Source of the DNA: Lingula anatina | Lineage: Eukaryota; Brachiopoda; Lingulata; Lingulida; Lingulidae | NCBI RefSeq assembly: GCF_001039355.2 | Contig: NW_019775470.1 | Location: 308,621-372,620 of the forward strand | Length of the DNA stretch: 64,000 nucleotides | Direction of reading: 5' to 3' | Part shown: in pieces, positions 49,411 through 63,038 of the stretch | How positions within the stretch are numbered: the stretch's first letter is position 1 | Layout: every line of letters starts with the position of its first letter | The notes under the pieces: generated by a model | What the model was told of the DNA's origin: nothing | What the model saw: only the letters and a program-made list of their open reading frames with translations | The model's database searches: none | Program-made: the position numbers and the translations under genes

Positions 49411-52199
49411 TTAACGAGGGGCAATTCTTTGTAAACTAGATTGGTAGACAGGAATTTTCTGTTTTTGTTTTTTAAACAAATTATGTGAAACAAGCATAAA
49501 GCAGCAGCATTAAGGGCTTTTCCTGGGCTCAAACATAAATGTCGGCTGCTGACCAAACATATACCCACTGCGATTTCTCATTTGAAAGATATAAATACTA
49601 GTAGGTGCCCAAAATATGATTTCCCCGAAATTAGGGTTCGTTAAACATTTAAAAGAAATCGCCTATCTTTTATCATTCAGCGATATTTAAGTTTGCTTTT
49701 AGTAACAGCGACTAGGGAAAAGAGAAGTTAAAACTTTCCAGTCCTTGTCTAACATAAATTACTTTATGTCCATGACTTTATCTATCTTAAGGATTATATT
49801 ATATTATTCGCCCAAAGCTCCTTGTTTACTGCCTTATATTCATTATTTTGGGTATTAGATAAATATGCAGTGTTCCGTAAATTAATTAACATTTACACCT
49901 ATGTCATCTTATGGGTGACGTCATAATTGCGATTTAAGGGTAAAAACTGAAAAATCGGTATCTCAAATTTCTCTTTTGCCTGAGCACCCACGATCACCGT
50001 TTCAACGCCGATGTAATGACACCATTTAGTACTCCAAAACCCTGACAGCGTTTTTTCTTAAAGGTCTTAGTTCAGACTTAATCGTTGGTAAAGCAAAATA
50101 ATGCCTTTGTTTAATGAAAAGTTGTAATTAGGGGCTCATACTCCATAACAAAAACATTTCAACCAAAATAACGGCACGGAATTGTAGCCCATACACTCGT
50201 GGTCAACTTTGCCAGCTTTCGTGATAAAATGTTGGGTTCGTTACGCCCCATACCCATATGCTATCTCACCTCAAAATAGCAAAGTGTTAAATTGACGATT
50301 AAAGCTATGGGTTGCCTATGCTAATACATTGCAGCGAGAAATATAAATGCCGATATTTTATTTATTTATTTATTTTTTTAGGGTTTTTTATTGTTTTAAA
50401 TCAGCGCAGAGATAGATGCGTTATTGAATAATAAGATGCAGGAAAAACTTTGTTTTCGGTATCTGGATGATAGTAAGGGTTACAATACCCTAAAGGCTGA
50501 GATAACCCAAATTATTTTAATGGAGTCAAAAACGTGAGCTTGCGCCTCATTATGCTTTTTTATATTTTAATCTGAATAAAATAATTCTTTCATGTGAGAA
50601 TAAAGTCAATTTTCATTGATGTAAGTCTTTGATTTTTCGTAATTCCTTTCCCATTCTTTAAGTTCAGCATTCATCTTAAAAATGCGAATCATGTAAGCGT
50701 ATGACCTTACAAGGAGATGAGATGAGAGCAATGCACTATGGCTAAACTACCTAGGTCCTAGGAACAGGGACGAGTAGAAAGCAGTGTTCTGCAACATGCG
50801 TTTATGCTCATTCGATTGACATCAAAGAAAATCTCTGGACCGTAAAATTTGTTTATATATCTATGTTTGTGACTTCTTGTTGACTACAGGTTTGCAGCTT
50901 GGATGAGCGAGACACTATTGCCACATAAGAATAATCATTCGACCTTAAGTTCTTTTTTTATTCATTTTATTATTATTATTGTTGTTGTTGTTGTTGTAGT
51001 TGTTGTTTTGTAGATAGCTCTCGCTTGTTCCAAATACAATATACTAACTTTGACTAAAATGAAAATTCTCTCTTTTCCTCGACGTTATGACAAATACCGT
51101 CCAACTTATTTGTGTCCTCTAATAACTGCTTTGGGTTATCTTCGCTATCAGTCGGTGTTACATGTAGGACAGATATAACGTGGGCACACTTAAAGTGATA
51201 AAAAAAACCGGCACGTGAATTAAAAAAGACTCGTAAGGGTTCGCGATATTCTGGATAAAGGTCAACAACCACCATGCCAAAAGCAACTTTTTTTTTACAA
51301 AGTGATTCTTCACTGAAATCTGACGCACTTTAAAACAGGAACGTCAATGTAAATGTTATATAGTGGCTGTGTTTATCTTAACACTCGTATTTACCCCTCC
51401 CAGATTAATGGTAAACAGTGTTGGAATTAAGACATTATTTTCTGTAGTTGGCACGACCTCCAGTCTAGATGTTTCGTCTGCCTTGTAGACTATTTTAAAA
51501 ATCAGATTTGAGTCTCATCTTCATTAAAAAAATAGATGTGTCACCTGTGTGTGATTTTTTAAAATTTTAATCGTTTCTTTAAACATCTAACAAAATCATT
51601 TTGTTTGCTTTGGTCACGAGTCTAACAGAAGTAAAAATTGGTAAAAACGTGAGCTTAATACGATAACGTTAGATGACATATGGCTGGTGGTAAATTTCAG
51701 TATATTTTCTATAGCTATTGGCAAATGAAACTATTTGTTTATTCACATTTCATTGTTATTTGCAGCGAAATCTTCAGCGCGAGCTGGCCTCAGTCCAACA
51801 AAATACATATAGTGCATTCGTCTCGAAGGAAACCGGGCTTCAAAAACACCCATCTTACGTCAGTAAAGTGGCGAGATATTAACGAACCGAACACCACGTA
51901 CAAAGAGATTGCTAGATTATTTCTTCCTTGGAGGAAGGAAAACGCTGAACTCTTTTGAAGACCATCTAATTTTCAATCGCCTACTTCAAGTTGAAACAAA
52001 GTGGATCTGCTGCATATAACAGTAAAGGACTTCAAATCCATTGTTTTCACGTGTGATTCACATTACTTTTCAAGTTACGACACAAGGATTTCAGTTTTCA
52101 CATAGCTAACTCGGGACGTTCGGATATCAACCCAGATCACACATTGCAGTAAGGTTTTACAGCCCACGTTGACATCCACCATCAACTACACACTGCAAA

Positions 52200-52525
52200 A
52201 TGAAAACCATGCTCCGAATGTCTCTTCTCATGCTTCTGGCGTTGCTTGGCAACGCCGAGGAGGGTCACCATGACGACCACGGCCACGTGGACGCCTTTAG
52301 CAGTGTGTTCAAACATCTACAACCCAATGACGTCTTAACTGAGGAATCGTACTTAACTCCACAGTCTGCACAGACTATATTAAATGAGGTTTTGAATCGA
52401 TTTGGCTGCCTACAAAAACAGTTTAACTGTTCGGAGGTAAGGTTAAGGACTCCTTGGTTTAATACACTCTTTTACTTGTAGAATCATGGGCGTAACTAGG
52501 CATACGCACGGATGCACTGTGCGTA

Positions 52526-52560
<35 letters not shown>

Positions 52561-55500
52561 GCCAAACATGGTATTATTTTATCTAGATGTAGTGTATTTT
52601 CCACGGAATATTATCGAAAATCGGATGCGAACTTAGCCTCCTTTTAAATAAATATACTGTTCTGGGTCAATAAGAATATTGAAACTTTATTCAATCGCGA
52701 GAATATTTTTGATATATATGATGAATTTATTATTAATGGAAATTAAGCTGTGATGTGTGTTACATATGCTGTGTGTCGCGTTAGTCTACATTTTGCTGTA
52801 CGTGCTGGGAATTTTAAAAATCTGTGAGTACAATTTTAAAGCACTGGTTACGCCCCTGGAAGGTGGGGGGGGGGGAATAATGAACCAGGTTTCTTTTATC
52901 GCCAATAAAAAAGAGAAATATTATGCAGTGCACATTTGAATAAATGTTTGACGCCTGTATGCGGGCATGTCTAAATAACGTAACATGGCATCCATATCTG
53001 AAATACAAATGTAAACAAGTATAGATGAAAAAAAAAACCACTAAGAAAAGTTTTGTGATGTTCCCAACAATAGTTTTACACTCTTGACATAAACCTCTAA
53101 TTAGATTTTTTGGGGGGATTTCAGTTATCACTGTGTATTCTGACTTTTACATTGTGCATATTCTGAATAACGTGGGCTCTATTTAAAATATAGGCTACCA
53201 CTCATTGGCCGGCGTCTTCGTTTTCAGTCTAGAATAGTAATGTCACATTGTCCATGTTTTTTCGTCGACGATTAATTGAAATTGCGAGAACAAAAAAGAA
53301 CAAAAACGCGATTAACATAACTAGGCCCTTTGTTAAGTAATCAAACGTCACCTCACACGAGAAATTTTCTCTGCTTTACTTTAACTTCTTCACACATGAT
53401 ACTTACTCTAAAAGGAGACATATATGTCTCAGTTAAGTTTTTTCATGTAATACTAGATTGATAATAGTTTTGAGGAAAGAGTAATGACGTGAAGAAATAT
53501 CGCCGTCTATATGAGACAGAGTTATTTGTTGCACTTGACGCTTTGGATTTCCCGTAAAATGTGAACTAATCTCTGAGTAAGAGGAAGTTGATTTCGACAT
53601 GTCACCACATGCCGACTTTAACACTTATAATTTTACAGAAATATTAATGATAATTTTAAAAAAATAGCTATGCCTGTACATGTGGAGAAATCTGCATAAC
53701 GAAAACCATGACTAGTCTTTTGAGTTCAAGTTGATTATAGATTCTTTCAAAAAGTATTAACGTTCCTTCAGTTTATGCTCACTAAAGAAGGTACAACCAG
53801 TAGAACTTAAACACTTTCGACAAAGTCAAGTTTTAATGTCACTCCACGCGGCTACTCGACTTTCAGGAATAATTCCCATTGGTATCGCATTTTAAGCTGG
53901 GCACTGGGTTTGCCAAAATAAGGCTTTTGTTGAATGGCAGTCATGTATCCATATGAGTGTTATGTACAAAGGAGATCTCATCCTCGTTTGTTCTTATTGA
54001 CGTGAAGTTCTGAAGGCGCTGTCGAGCGTGGTGGCAATGACATTTGCAGTCGTTCTCAATAAATGTTTACTAGTATACATGAAATTTAGTCATCAGATAT
54101 AGTACCTATATCTATATTAATTTCGTAAGAGATTATTACAAAAACCACGCATAAATAAACCAATTGACTGACTTTGAATGTCGGAACGACATTAACCATT
54201 CCAAAGTATGGGAAAATTGTTCTTTACCCCGGGAAAATACGAGTTGTCATCACTTTAGTATTTATTTTCTTATTTTAAATGCATGACATACATATGTTAT
54301 AGAGAGAAATGACGACAGCAGTCTGGAGCTTTCGAACGTTTATTCACCGACTCTCGCTTCATACAACTTCACAAATATTTATACTTAATTTCTCCGTACT
54401 GATCACGCATTTATTTGTTTTCTTTTCCATTGTCTTTGCGTGATTACAAAATATTTTCCATTCGCATGTTGCAAGTCACCATACAACATTTCCTTATTAG
54501 GTTATCCCTAAGAGACTTGTTTTCAATTAAAGATATCTAAAATATTAGTTGGATTACTCATACTTGGACCTTATCCAAAACTCAGTTATCATGTGATAAA
54601 TAGATTGTCAAAATTAAAATACATCTTTTTCTGACACTAAAAACATGTTCTACACTTGTTGACTCTTGGTGAAACTTAACTTACACTCAATAACTCCCTA
54701 TCCTTTTACTCGTTTGATTCCGTTTTAATTGTTATCTGTAATTAGTGAAAGTGTAAGTAATTTGCTTTACAACACATAGTCCACATTTATGGACGTACGC
54801 ACCGTTGATCAATTTGTACGATTCGCACGCTGCGTTCTTGTTATGCGACGAAATACATCCCCTTTAAACCTCCAACTTCCACACCAACCTGCCGCTTAAA
54901 TACATTTTTCTCAATTGTCATTTTTTAATAGATTGAAATTGACGTTTCACTGACAAGCCTGAAGATTTAAAACTAATGTCTTTGATTACAGCATAACTGC
55001 GACTGAATGTTTAAAATGTACGTTGATTAAGTTCAATGATATATCTCCCCCTGTCGAAATTCACCTTTTTTCTAGAAAACATCTTATTATTATATTATTA
55101 AAAACAAACTTCAGACACATCTCTTGGAGCTTTAGAAAAATCGTTTTTGCACTTTATTTTGTTAACATCTACTACCTTATCAGTATAGACACAAATTCCG
55201 TCATTGAATGCGTATAACCGAACATGCACTCAGAGAAACTCGTGGTACCTTATAGTTGTTAAATCAATTTGAAAAATCGATTTTTTTACTCTTTTAGGAG
55301 CGATAAATCTAATCTGTAAAGCGACGATATTTTGACTAGCGGTTTGAGTCGTGATGAGTTATCTGAGATTTAGGACCCATAATCTTTTTTTCGTGGGTTC
55401 TAACTGAGATGTAGCGTTGCAATGTTCGCAGTCAGTTTCTCTATCAATTTTTGAGATCTATTTCTAAAACAGCCTAGAAGTAGTCGGTTTTGATGTCGAA

Positions 55501-57943
55501 TCTGCGTTATGAACAGCGTTGGTGCCTCTAGAGCACCGTCTTCGTTCAGATTCACAGCGCCCAGCGCGTTCATTAAGATAAATTTAATTACTCGCAATTT
55601 GGCTTCGCTGTGTGACCCAGTCTTTTATTTTGCCGAAGGTTTGAAATCAATGCGATTACCTTTAGAAACTGTCATTTAAACATCATATTACCGTTTGAAT
55701 AATCCTGTACGTTGTCTACTCGTGATTACTAGTTTCTAAAGTATTTTTTATTCCTTTATGTTGAAACGTATGCTTTAAACATAAATTTTTATCTTCTGTC
55801 ATCCATTTCATGCCCTGGGAGATATTTTGTCAGACTTATTGATTTTATTGCACTCATAGGCTCACAAATTCTCCTTGCATGGGTTATAAAACATGTACGC
55901 CCCTATTTGTTCTCTGTTATCTTTGGCAGCCGTAGTTCACATATCGATCCATTTACTTGTAAGTAAACACGTTTGTGTTTGCATTCCCGTCTTTCACGTT
56001 ACACGACCCGTGGTAACCCGGGGCTGGGACACGCCGAGGGAAAATGGGCTTCACATATTGCATTGTTTCACATATTGGTTTCACATAATTGGTTTCACAC
56101 GTTGGTTTCACGTAAAGGAGACAGAAGGTCAAATAGAAAATGCATCATCTTTATTTCTTTTTATTTTTTTCTAGTTTGTGCTACAGTCATTATATGGAGT
56201 TGACCTACATAAGTTGCCACATCACCGGCGTGTTCAGGATTTAAGAAAGCTATTATGAACTGATATAAATAAAAATGATAATAAAGAATTAAAGGAAGCG
56301 GTGGGTGGGGGAGGGGGGTATGAGTACTTCCAAATTCCGAATTTGCAATCGCTCAAACGATGATGTGAGTTTTTAATAAAAGAAGTGATTCGTTTTTTTT
56401 TTTTAATTTTTCTAGACGTACGTTTTCTTTGTAACATGTCGAACTTGCCAAGCTGATGATATGTTTATCGAGATTGAAGATGCGCCTACGGACACTGACA
56501 GGGGCAAAACCTTGGATTATTAAAAGGAAAAGAAAAGGGGGTTCTTACCCCTCAGCTTCCCCGCAGCTCTGCTCCTCTTCATTTTATTGGGTGCAAATAA
56601 AAGTTTTGAAAAAAATTGATATAGTTTGAGGTAACTCGCAGTAACTAATGAAAAAGTAAATTAGCTTCAACGGACTTTGAAAGGACCCTTCAGTTGGTCA
56701 TAGTGACCCAGACATTCCTACCTGGTGAGACCATGCACTAGACATCTTTGCTAGACAGGCAAGATAAGTTTTATTGAGATAAATTACTTCACGTAGGATT
56801 CACATGTCAAAGCCAAACTTATAATCGCGTGAGTAGGTCAACGATAACGCTCGCTTGAGTCAGTCTCTGAAGCGTTGTCATGGACAGTCCGCGTGCATGC
56901 ACTGTCTCAAAATGGTCACGCTATCGCTAGTGTAGGTCTACGTGTCTGGGGCTTACGTTTGGCTAACACGTGTTTTCAAGAAGATATATGTATTTTTCTT
57001 CTGTTTACATGTGTTTCAAAATGCACTTTAATAGCTAAATAATAAAATTTAAAATAAAATGAAATTAAATTTAAAATAAAATAAAACCAATTTGAATGAA
57101 ATGAAATCAAAACAAAACAAATCAAAAATAAGATAAAAAAAATAATGAAATTGAAATAAGATAAAATAAGATCAACTAAAAAGTAAGATAAAATAAAATA
57201 AATAAAAAGTGTTTATTTTTTCACGTAACATAAACCCTGCATTTCTTTAGTCACCTTGTCAACCACTTATTTAAGAGTATATAACTTGTAAAACATTGGG
57301 TTTGTCTTGTGCTTGCGTTTGCCGTTATGAGCACTTTTGTTTTGCATCTTTATGGCGCGCGATAGATATGACGATGAAGTCAACGAAAAGTTATGTGAAA
57401 AGCAAATCCCAAAAAGTACCAGGTATTAGAAACTCTTAGATCTAGGTATTGTAACATATATTTATGTGGACTACAAAATCAATGCATGAAAGCATTTTTG
57501 ATTATACAAATGACTTAATTGCGTTGCTTTAACAAAACCGTAACAGAATCTGAAACTAGTTCAGAAAACCAAAATTGCAGAGAGAGTTTCTTCGTCTTGA
57601 CTTTAGACGATTTTTGTTTTGTTTTTAAACAAGACCAATGATGAACAATTGTTCTATCTTAACTAGATACCCTCGGGAAGAACAGAGAAAAGGGCTAATG
57701 ACGTTTTTATTTGTGAGCTGTGTCTTTATTTTTAGTTTGTTAGCATGCGTGCAGGGGGGGGGGGGTCGAAGCAGATATTGCTGGCCAACAGTTCTAAAGT
57801 CAAGCTGTTATTACCATGTCTGTTTATTTTTCATTACAATTGTGGTTTTCTTGTCCAGATGGTCTTCGTTTTTCTGAAGCACACTTGGATGTCACCTTAA
57901 TTGGTTAATCAACCTAGTAAATTGACCCCCTTCCCCCCCCCCC

Positions 57944-57996
<53 letters not shown>

Positions 57997-59320
57997 NNNN
58001 NNNNNNNNNNNNNNNNNNNNNCGGAGAAACTGACTTCAGAATGCCATATAGCCGCTTAATGCAAAATTCTGTATGTTGAGGGTAGGAAATACCTTTTGCA
58101 TTCTGCGTAATTGACCTTAATTTTTGAGCATGATGCATTATTTGAGCCCAATAATATTCTGCGTGAAACGTACGTGATTCAGGAATTCTTAGTGATTGGT
58201 GATTGACCTGAATATACATCTTCGTGATTGGTGATTGAGCTGTTTTAATTCTTGGTGATTGTTGATTAAGGGGGGGGGGGGGCCTTCCCTACTCTCTATA
58301 TATACAGGTGATCGGAAAATAATTGGAATATATTCACCAAAATTAATTTCATTTTTAATCTAGTGTATGCCAATGACTACAGTTTTCTCTGTGGTTGGTG
58401 GAAACATCAGCGTTGGTTTGAGCGAGGAGCAGTACAACCAGGCCAGCGTGCTCATACTTTACTTCCTCCACGGTCAGGAGAGTGGGGTGTGCAATTTGAA
58501 TTCCACATTGCCATTCAGCTTCTTTGCAGATGCCATTATGAAGGTATAATTGATTGTAACTAATGGAGAAATCATTTTGCTTGTTTCCAAGAAGTTAACC
58601 AGTTTTATTAACTTTTTGATTTATATAATAAAATTAACTGAAGTTTTGTGTTGGAGTGTAGTGATTCATTATTCAATTAACAAACAAATAAATGTAAATG
58701 CCTTACTTTTCAAGTAAGATCATACAAAGTTAAGTGTTAAACACCTTGTATATTTGAACATAAAATTTGTTAATATTTTTAAAGAGTAAAAGATAGAAAT
58801 AAGTAAACATAGCATATATTATTTCTTTGTAGTGTTATGCATTTTTATTTAATCATAGATTTTGTGGAAATGATTAACTGGTCCGTCACAGAAAGACTGA
58901 TTCTTAACATGGTGGTGATGTTTTATAACACATTTTCAGTTTCTGACCAGTCCACATGGCTCCACTCCGACCAATTACAGTACCCTTCATCAGTGGGAAC
59001 ATTACCTAGAAGATGTCAACAAAACCTACACACCTAATACAGGCCAGGGTGCTGCGGTAATCTGGGAAATTAATAATAAAAGTGTTGTCTTATGCATGTC
59101 AATGAAATGATTTCTAAGTTCATTTGATTTCTGAAGCTTTTGTTTTTCTGACTGTGATTCACAAAATCAGAAAAAAATTTTTAATACATTGTGATGATGA
59201 TGATTTTGTCCTCAGTTCGTAAAAGTCAATAAATGTTGTAGTACTGTATGGGCATGGTATGCAGAGCTATCTGCTCCCTGGAGCTAGAAGCATCTACAGA
59301 CAATTTGAATCTGCCAAAAA

Positions 59321-59360
<40 letters not shown>

Positions 59361-59607
59361 ACAAAAGAAAGAAAGAAAAAAAGCTGGGAAAATTATGAAC
59401 AGCACTAAGACCCAGTTAACTTGACACTGTAGTGTATAAGAACCGGACTGTACGGTAGACGTAAAATCATATGTGTTTGTTCCCATTCCTAGGGGTGCGT
59501 GAGTGCGGAAGTGCTGTACCAACAGTCTGGGCTCAGTCTTACGGCAGGCGCCAGTGAAGAACAGTCTGAACACATGGCAGCACTGCTGGTGTATTACTTA
59601 GTTAAAG
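52200..59607 (+). CDS. SLC39A4/12-like: ZIP4/ZIP12-type zinc transporter, ectodomain part (incomplete)
   Basis: Exons: 52200-52436, 58364-58543, 58940-59056 and 59493-59607 give the first 216 residues; the last exon ends in phase 1 and the following exons lie beyond the window. Residues 1-20 (MKTMLRMSLLMLLALLGNAE) are a signal peptide, followed by a His/Asp patch EGHHDDHGH. Then come QTILNEVLNRFGCLQKQFNC, CMPMTTVFSVVGGNISVGLS, EEQYNQASVLILYFLHGQES and a second, similar block starting GCVSAEVLYQQSGLSLTAGA. The Cys pattern and helix order match the helix-rich extracellular domain of the LIV-1 ZIPs 4 and 12, which import zinc across the plasma membrane. N-glycosylation sites (NIS, NST, NYS, NKT) are consistent with an ectodomain. 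The PAL motif and transmembrane part are not in view, so the link to a transporter is by family only. Confidence 0.75.
52484..52858. mobile_element. Possible inverted-repeat element in ZIP intron 1
   Basis: ATGGGCGTAACTAGGC at the left and GGTTACGCCCCTGG at the right are inverted copies of a GGGCGTAAC end often seen on small DNA transposons. A T homopolymer of about 30 lies inside. No clear target duplication. Confidence 0.45.
53000..57990. other. Remainder of ZIP intron 1
   Basis: No exon seen. A short GGTTTCACATAATT-type repeat lies at about 56055-56115, and an AAAT-rich stretch at about 57035-57210. An A homopolymer from 57943 ends in a 25-base N gap (57997-58021). Confidence 0.45.
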
Positions 59608-61083
59608 GTGAGTGTGTGGTGATATGACTAACCTGGGCCTCAGACGTATTCAGGGGTGGATCCAGAGATCTTTTCTGACTGTCTTCCAAATTATCTTTGT
59701 TTATCCATCCTCCATTTTTTGACCTTCTTCCGGCAGCAAAAAAATTAGACACACGTCAGTGTAAAATTGAAAATCTGACCGTCTCAACTCACCCCTGAGT
59801 TTGTGATGATATGACTCACCAAGGCCGTGGACATATTTGATATATATAATGAGTCCATGTTATAGCATAGGACTGTACACATTAGCCAAATAGTGTGTTT
59901 TTTTAAGAGGAATGTTAGAGGAACATGTATACTCTGTGTTTGAAAATGTCTTAAACTAACATTTTCTATATCTACTTGTGCATATCCTGCAGAGCTAAGT
60001 ATTTTAACAAGTACCCCTCAAATTATTTACAGTACATCATACATGATGTCCTTATTATAGGAAGACGTGGCAGTCTAAACGACTTTCCAGTCATTGGAAA
60101 CTTACTTATTTAATATTGAGAAATGGTTTAAAACTTTGAATCCAAGTGCAGGAATGTGTTGAGCAATGTAAGGAGGACAAAATTGTATTTATAATACTGT
60201 TAGGAGTAAATAAACAGTTTTCTATATGTTTAATAATTTAAGTCAGAAACTTTTAAGTGAAGGAAGTCAGTAGGATGCGCAACACGGGGAAGATAATGAG
60301 AATAAGGCAGCAAGGTTTAACAGCTTAAAATAATGTAATGAAAAATTCATTGAAAATGAAGATGTAATTATTAAAGGTAAGAATGCTAATGCGCCCCACC
60401 AAAATAAACGCTGATGGGTGCCACCGTGGGTGGTGGAAAAGAAAAAAGTGGAAAAGTAAAAAAGCAGCAGAAATGAGGATGTGACACAATTTACAGATGA
60501 ATAATGAGAAGCATAAAAATTGGCAAGCTTACCTGATTTTACTTGTGTCAAACATGTAAGAAAAATCACTTAAGAATTTCATCCCTGTCCATCAGCAAGG
60601 AAGAGACTGGATCTTGATGCCTGACCATGTGTTAACACAATAATAATTAATTGGCAAGTCTTGCTTCTGATTGGTTGTGGGCCTTAAGTGTCCAAAGGTC
60701 TTCTACTGGTCATTGCTATATTTGCGAAGAGATGTGTAGAAGAAATACCCCATAGACTCCCAAAAGTAAATCCTTTATTGTGAAATCAGTTATACAGTAA
60801 TCTTGTATTTTTCTCAGTGAAAAATTCAGTTTGGTTGAAAATCCTTGATAAAAACCTATAGTTCAATCAGTTAGTCAGTTATATATTTCCTCAGACCTAG
60901 TTGTTTAAAATATTATACATATCCCATATAAACCTTCTAGCTACCCACATTTCATTGAAATTATTTTTCAATGAATATCATGTTTTATTATGGTTCAAGA
61001 GGTAAAACAGGTAAAAGATTAATAAAAAAAATAAATAAGAACAGCAAACAGTTGTATATATACTTTAAAAAAGTTGAAAAGCA
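59608..61083. other. Downstream part of ZIP intron and 3' flank of the nested gene
   Basis: No coding exon. An (AAAT)n repeat at about 59321-59360 lies just before. The 3' UTR of the minus-strand glycosyltransferase should occupy part of the right end. Confidence 0.45.
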
Positions 61084-62655
61084 TTATGTGAAATATTTCT
61101 GTGGGTTTTTGATGTACTTAGATGGTAAACTAAGAGGTAGCTTCCCTTCCAAAGGTCCCAGCTGAACATACTGTTTCTCCAGTTTGAAGATGGGGATTGT
61201 AAGCTTTCTTATAATACCAGCGCGACTGATTTGGTAGACATCTTTGTAGGGGTATTTCAACATGGCTGCTTGCTGGCTAAACCCACTTGGGCTATGGATT
61301 AGAATATCACATTTTGAAAGCATGAGGAAATCTGTTAAAGCTTTTTCCATGTCTCTGCATCCTGCTTTTGGCTCATCGACGTGACTCAGAGGACCTTCTA
61401 TGTCCACCAATTGGTCAGGAAATAACATCTTGGCTGCTGTTCTTACATCTTCTGCATCAGTGGATACAAATAGTTTACTTTTTCCAACACGTTTGATGGT
61501 CTCGTGGAGAAATTTAAAAACAATTTTCATTCCTGAAGGTTTAATGAATTCCAGACGAATCTGAGCACAGACAAGGGTAGAGTCATTTGAGGGTTTTAAA
61601 AGATGGTAATATTTTTGAAATTTCTTTTGGAATCGTTTGTTGGGACTGAAAAGCTCATGAAAGAGACGTCTGAACAGAGTGACATAATGGAAGTCCTCGA
61701 TTGGCATGTTGAAGGCTTTTTCAATAGTTTTTGTGAAATTTTTGTTAAACCTTAAATAAGGTATGATATCGTCATTAGTGCGGAAAGTGATGATGTCTTC
61801 TGGAAAAGTCTCTGAGAGATTAGAACTCTGAAGAACCCAGTTCTGAAATGTTAATTTGAAACCAAAAAGCTTAATATCTCTGATTGTAGCATGTTTTGCT
61901 GTTATGTCTTCTTTGTCCCATGGAGTTTTATTCCCATGAAAGAACTTTTTTAGGTTACAAGGAAAAGTATGTGAAATCCTGTATTCTCTCCCTGTTAAAA
62001 TGGCAAACGCGTAGACTGAGATGATGCCACGCAATCGATCTCCCCATCCCATGCAGTGATGGTGACACTGCCAAATGACATATTGACATTTTGTCTTTGA
62101 GCAGTCATGTCTTTTCACATCAAGTGTAACATTACTTCCACTTCTACCTATTTGAGTTTGACTTGAATGTCTCTTGTTGTCCTGTTTTAATGGGAAGGTG
62201 ATCGTCTGCCGTACTATGGCGGTGGTGGTTTGGTGTTCGTCATGCTCGCTATCACCTTGTTTTCCCTGCTTACTATTGAATGATGAGTTATCATCATAAC
62301 GGCGATGTTTTGTATCCATTCTTTTTGTCTGGATTTTCTTGATGATCTTCTTACCTGTTTTATCTTTGCCACTTTCACCCAACTTTTCCTGGCTGCTTTG
62401 GGTTGAAGGATCATTTTTCACATTCAACCTCCCCATACCTGTGGCATCACGCAGGCTGTTTTTGTTGCCAAGTAACTTGGTGCGTTTGCTAGCTGTGAGT
62501 GCTGCTTGAAAAGATAAGGGATTCCTTGTTGACAGAGACATGCCGCACAAGTAGCTGACATAGCTGGCGAGAATCCCAATGCATGACAGAAATAAAAGGA
62601 AAAGAAAGCAGTGCTTGTACTTCTGAATATGTCCCTTTTGCTGGACTTCTGACAT
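61084..62655 (-). CDS. Intronless GT23/NodZ-like glycosyltransferase, type II membrane protein
   Basis: One open frame of 523 aa, the longest in the window. Residues 16-38 (CFLFLLFLSCIGILASYV) form a single signal anchor after a short cytosolic tail, then comes a long Lys/Ser-rich, low-complexity stem (about 40-180), then the catalytic part. GWGDRLRGIISVYAFAILTG (203-222) looks like the nucleotide-binding start of the NodZ/FUT8/POFUT fucosyltransferase fold. VCAQIRL (362-368) sits where the catalytic Arg strand is expected, and FVSTDAEDV (396-404) and HSPSGFSQQAA (454-464) match the conserved end of that fold. Such enzymes act in the Golgi, using GDP-fucose in known cases. Donor and acceptor are unknown here. 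Cys185, Cys190, Cys197 and Cys201 cluster before the first motif. It lies antisense, downstream of the visible ZIP exons. Confidence 0.75.
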   Translation of the reverse strand: MSEVQQKGHIQKYKHCFLFLLFLSCIGILASYVSYLCGMSLSTRNPLSFQAALTASKRTKLLGNKNSLRDATGMGRLNVKNDPSTQSSQEKLGESGKDKTGKKIIKKIQTKRMDTKHRRYDDNSSFNSKQGKQGDSEHDEHQTTTAIVRQTITFPLKQDNKRHSSQTQIGRSGSNVTLDVKRHDCSKTKCQYVIWQCHHHCMGWGDRLRGIISVYAFAILTGREYRISHTFPCNLKKFFHGNKTPWDKEDITAKHATIRDIKLFGFKLTFQNWVLQSSNLSETFPEDIITFRTNDDIIPYLRFNKNFTKTIEKAFNMPIEDFHYVTLFRRLFHELFSPNKRFQKKFQKYYHLLKPSNDSTLVCAQIRLEFIKPSGMKIVFKFLHETIKRVGKSKLFVSTDAEDVRTAAKMLFPDQLVDIEGPLSHVDEPKAGCRDMEKALTDFLMLSKCDILIHSPSGFSQQAAMLKYPYKDVYQISRAGIIRKLTIPIFKLEKQYVQLGPLEGKLPLSLPSKYIKNPQKYFT

Positions 62656-63037
62656 GATTCATCTGGTGAAAGCAACGACTGCTTCAGTTTTCTCTCCTAC
62701 CAGCATTCCCATAAAATATGTCAGAACTATAATGTGAGATTGTGCATAATCTTTCCCTGTTTCTGAATAATTTTTTAAAAGAATTACCATGTTTGCATGA
62801 AATATAACAGGTAATTTGTGATTTTCATACCATGGCCTATTGGGGTTTTTATTCCGTAGCTGGAAAAGGGAATGGATTACAGCTTGCTAAGTTATTAGTA
62901 AAATCAAATGTGTACTCTGTTAACTGAAAAGTTAATTCTATGTATGATGTCTCGAATTGGTGTGGAAAAAGTATTAAAGTCACGGCCTGAAACAGGGTGA
63001 TCTTATGGTGCTGGGGACGGGTGGGGGTGGGGGGGGG
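62656..63037 (-). promoter_or_regulatory. 5' flank of the glycosyltransferase gene
   Basis: Holds whatever promoter drives the minus-strand gene. I see no TATA box or exon here. It ends at a G-rich run and a single N (63038). Confidence 0.3.
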
Positions 63038-63038
63038 N

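Larger units (their letters stand above)
47454..51765. other. Gene-free stretch, probably intronic
   Basis: No coding exon seen. It contains two inverted-repeat elements (48204-48444 and 49180-49410), a pentanucleotide repeat (49008-49075) and a GTT run near 50982-51008. Confidence 0.45.

Noticed and set aside
51680-51958. Plus-strand 92-codon frame upstream of the ZIP start
   Set aside because: More likely 5' untranslated sequence of the ZIP gene (acceptor at 51765); no motif, and it ends well before the signal-peptide ATG.
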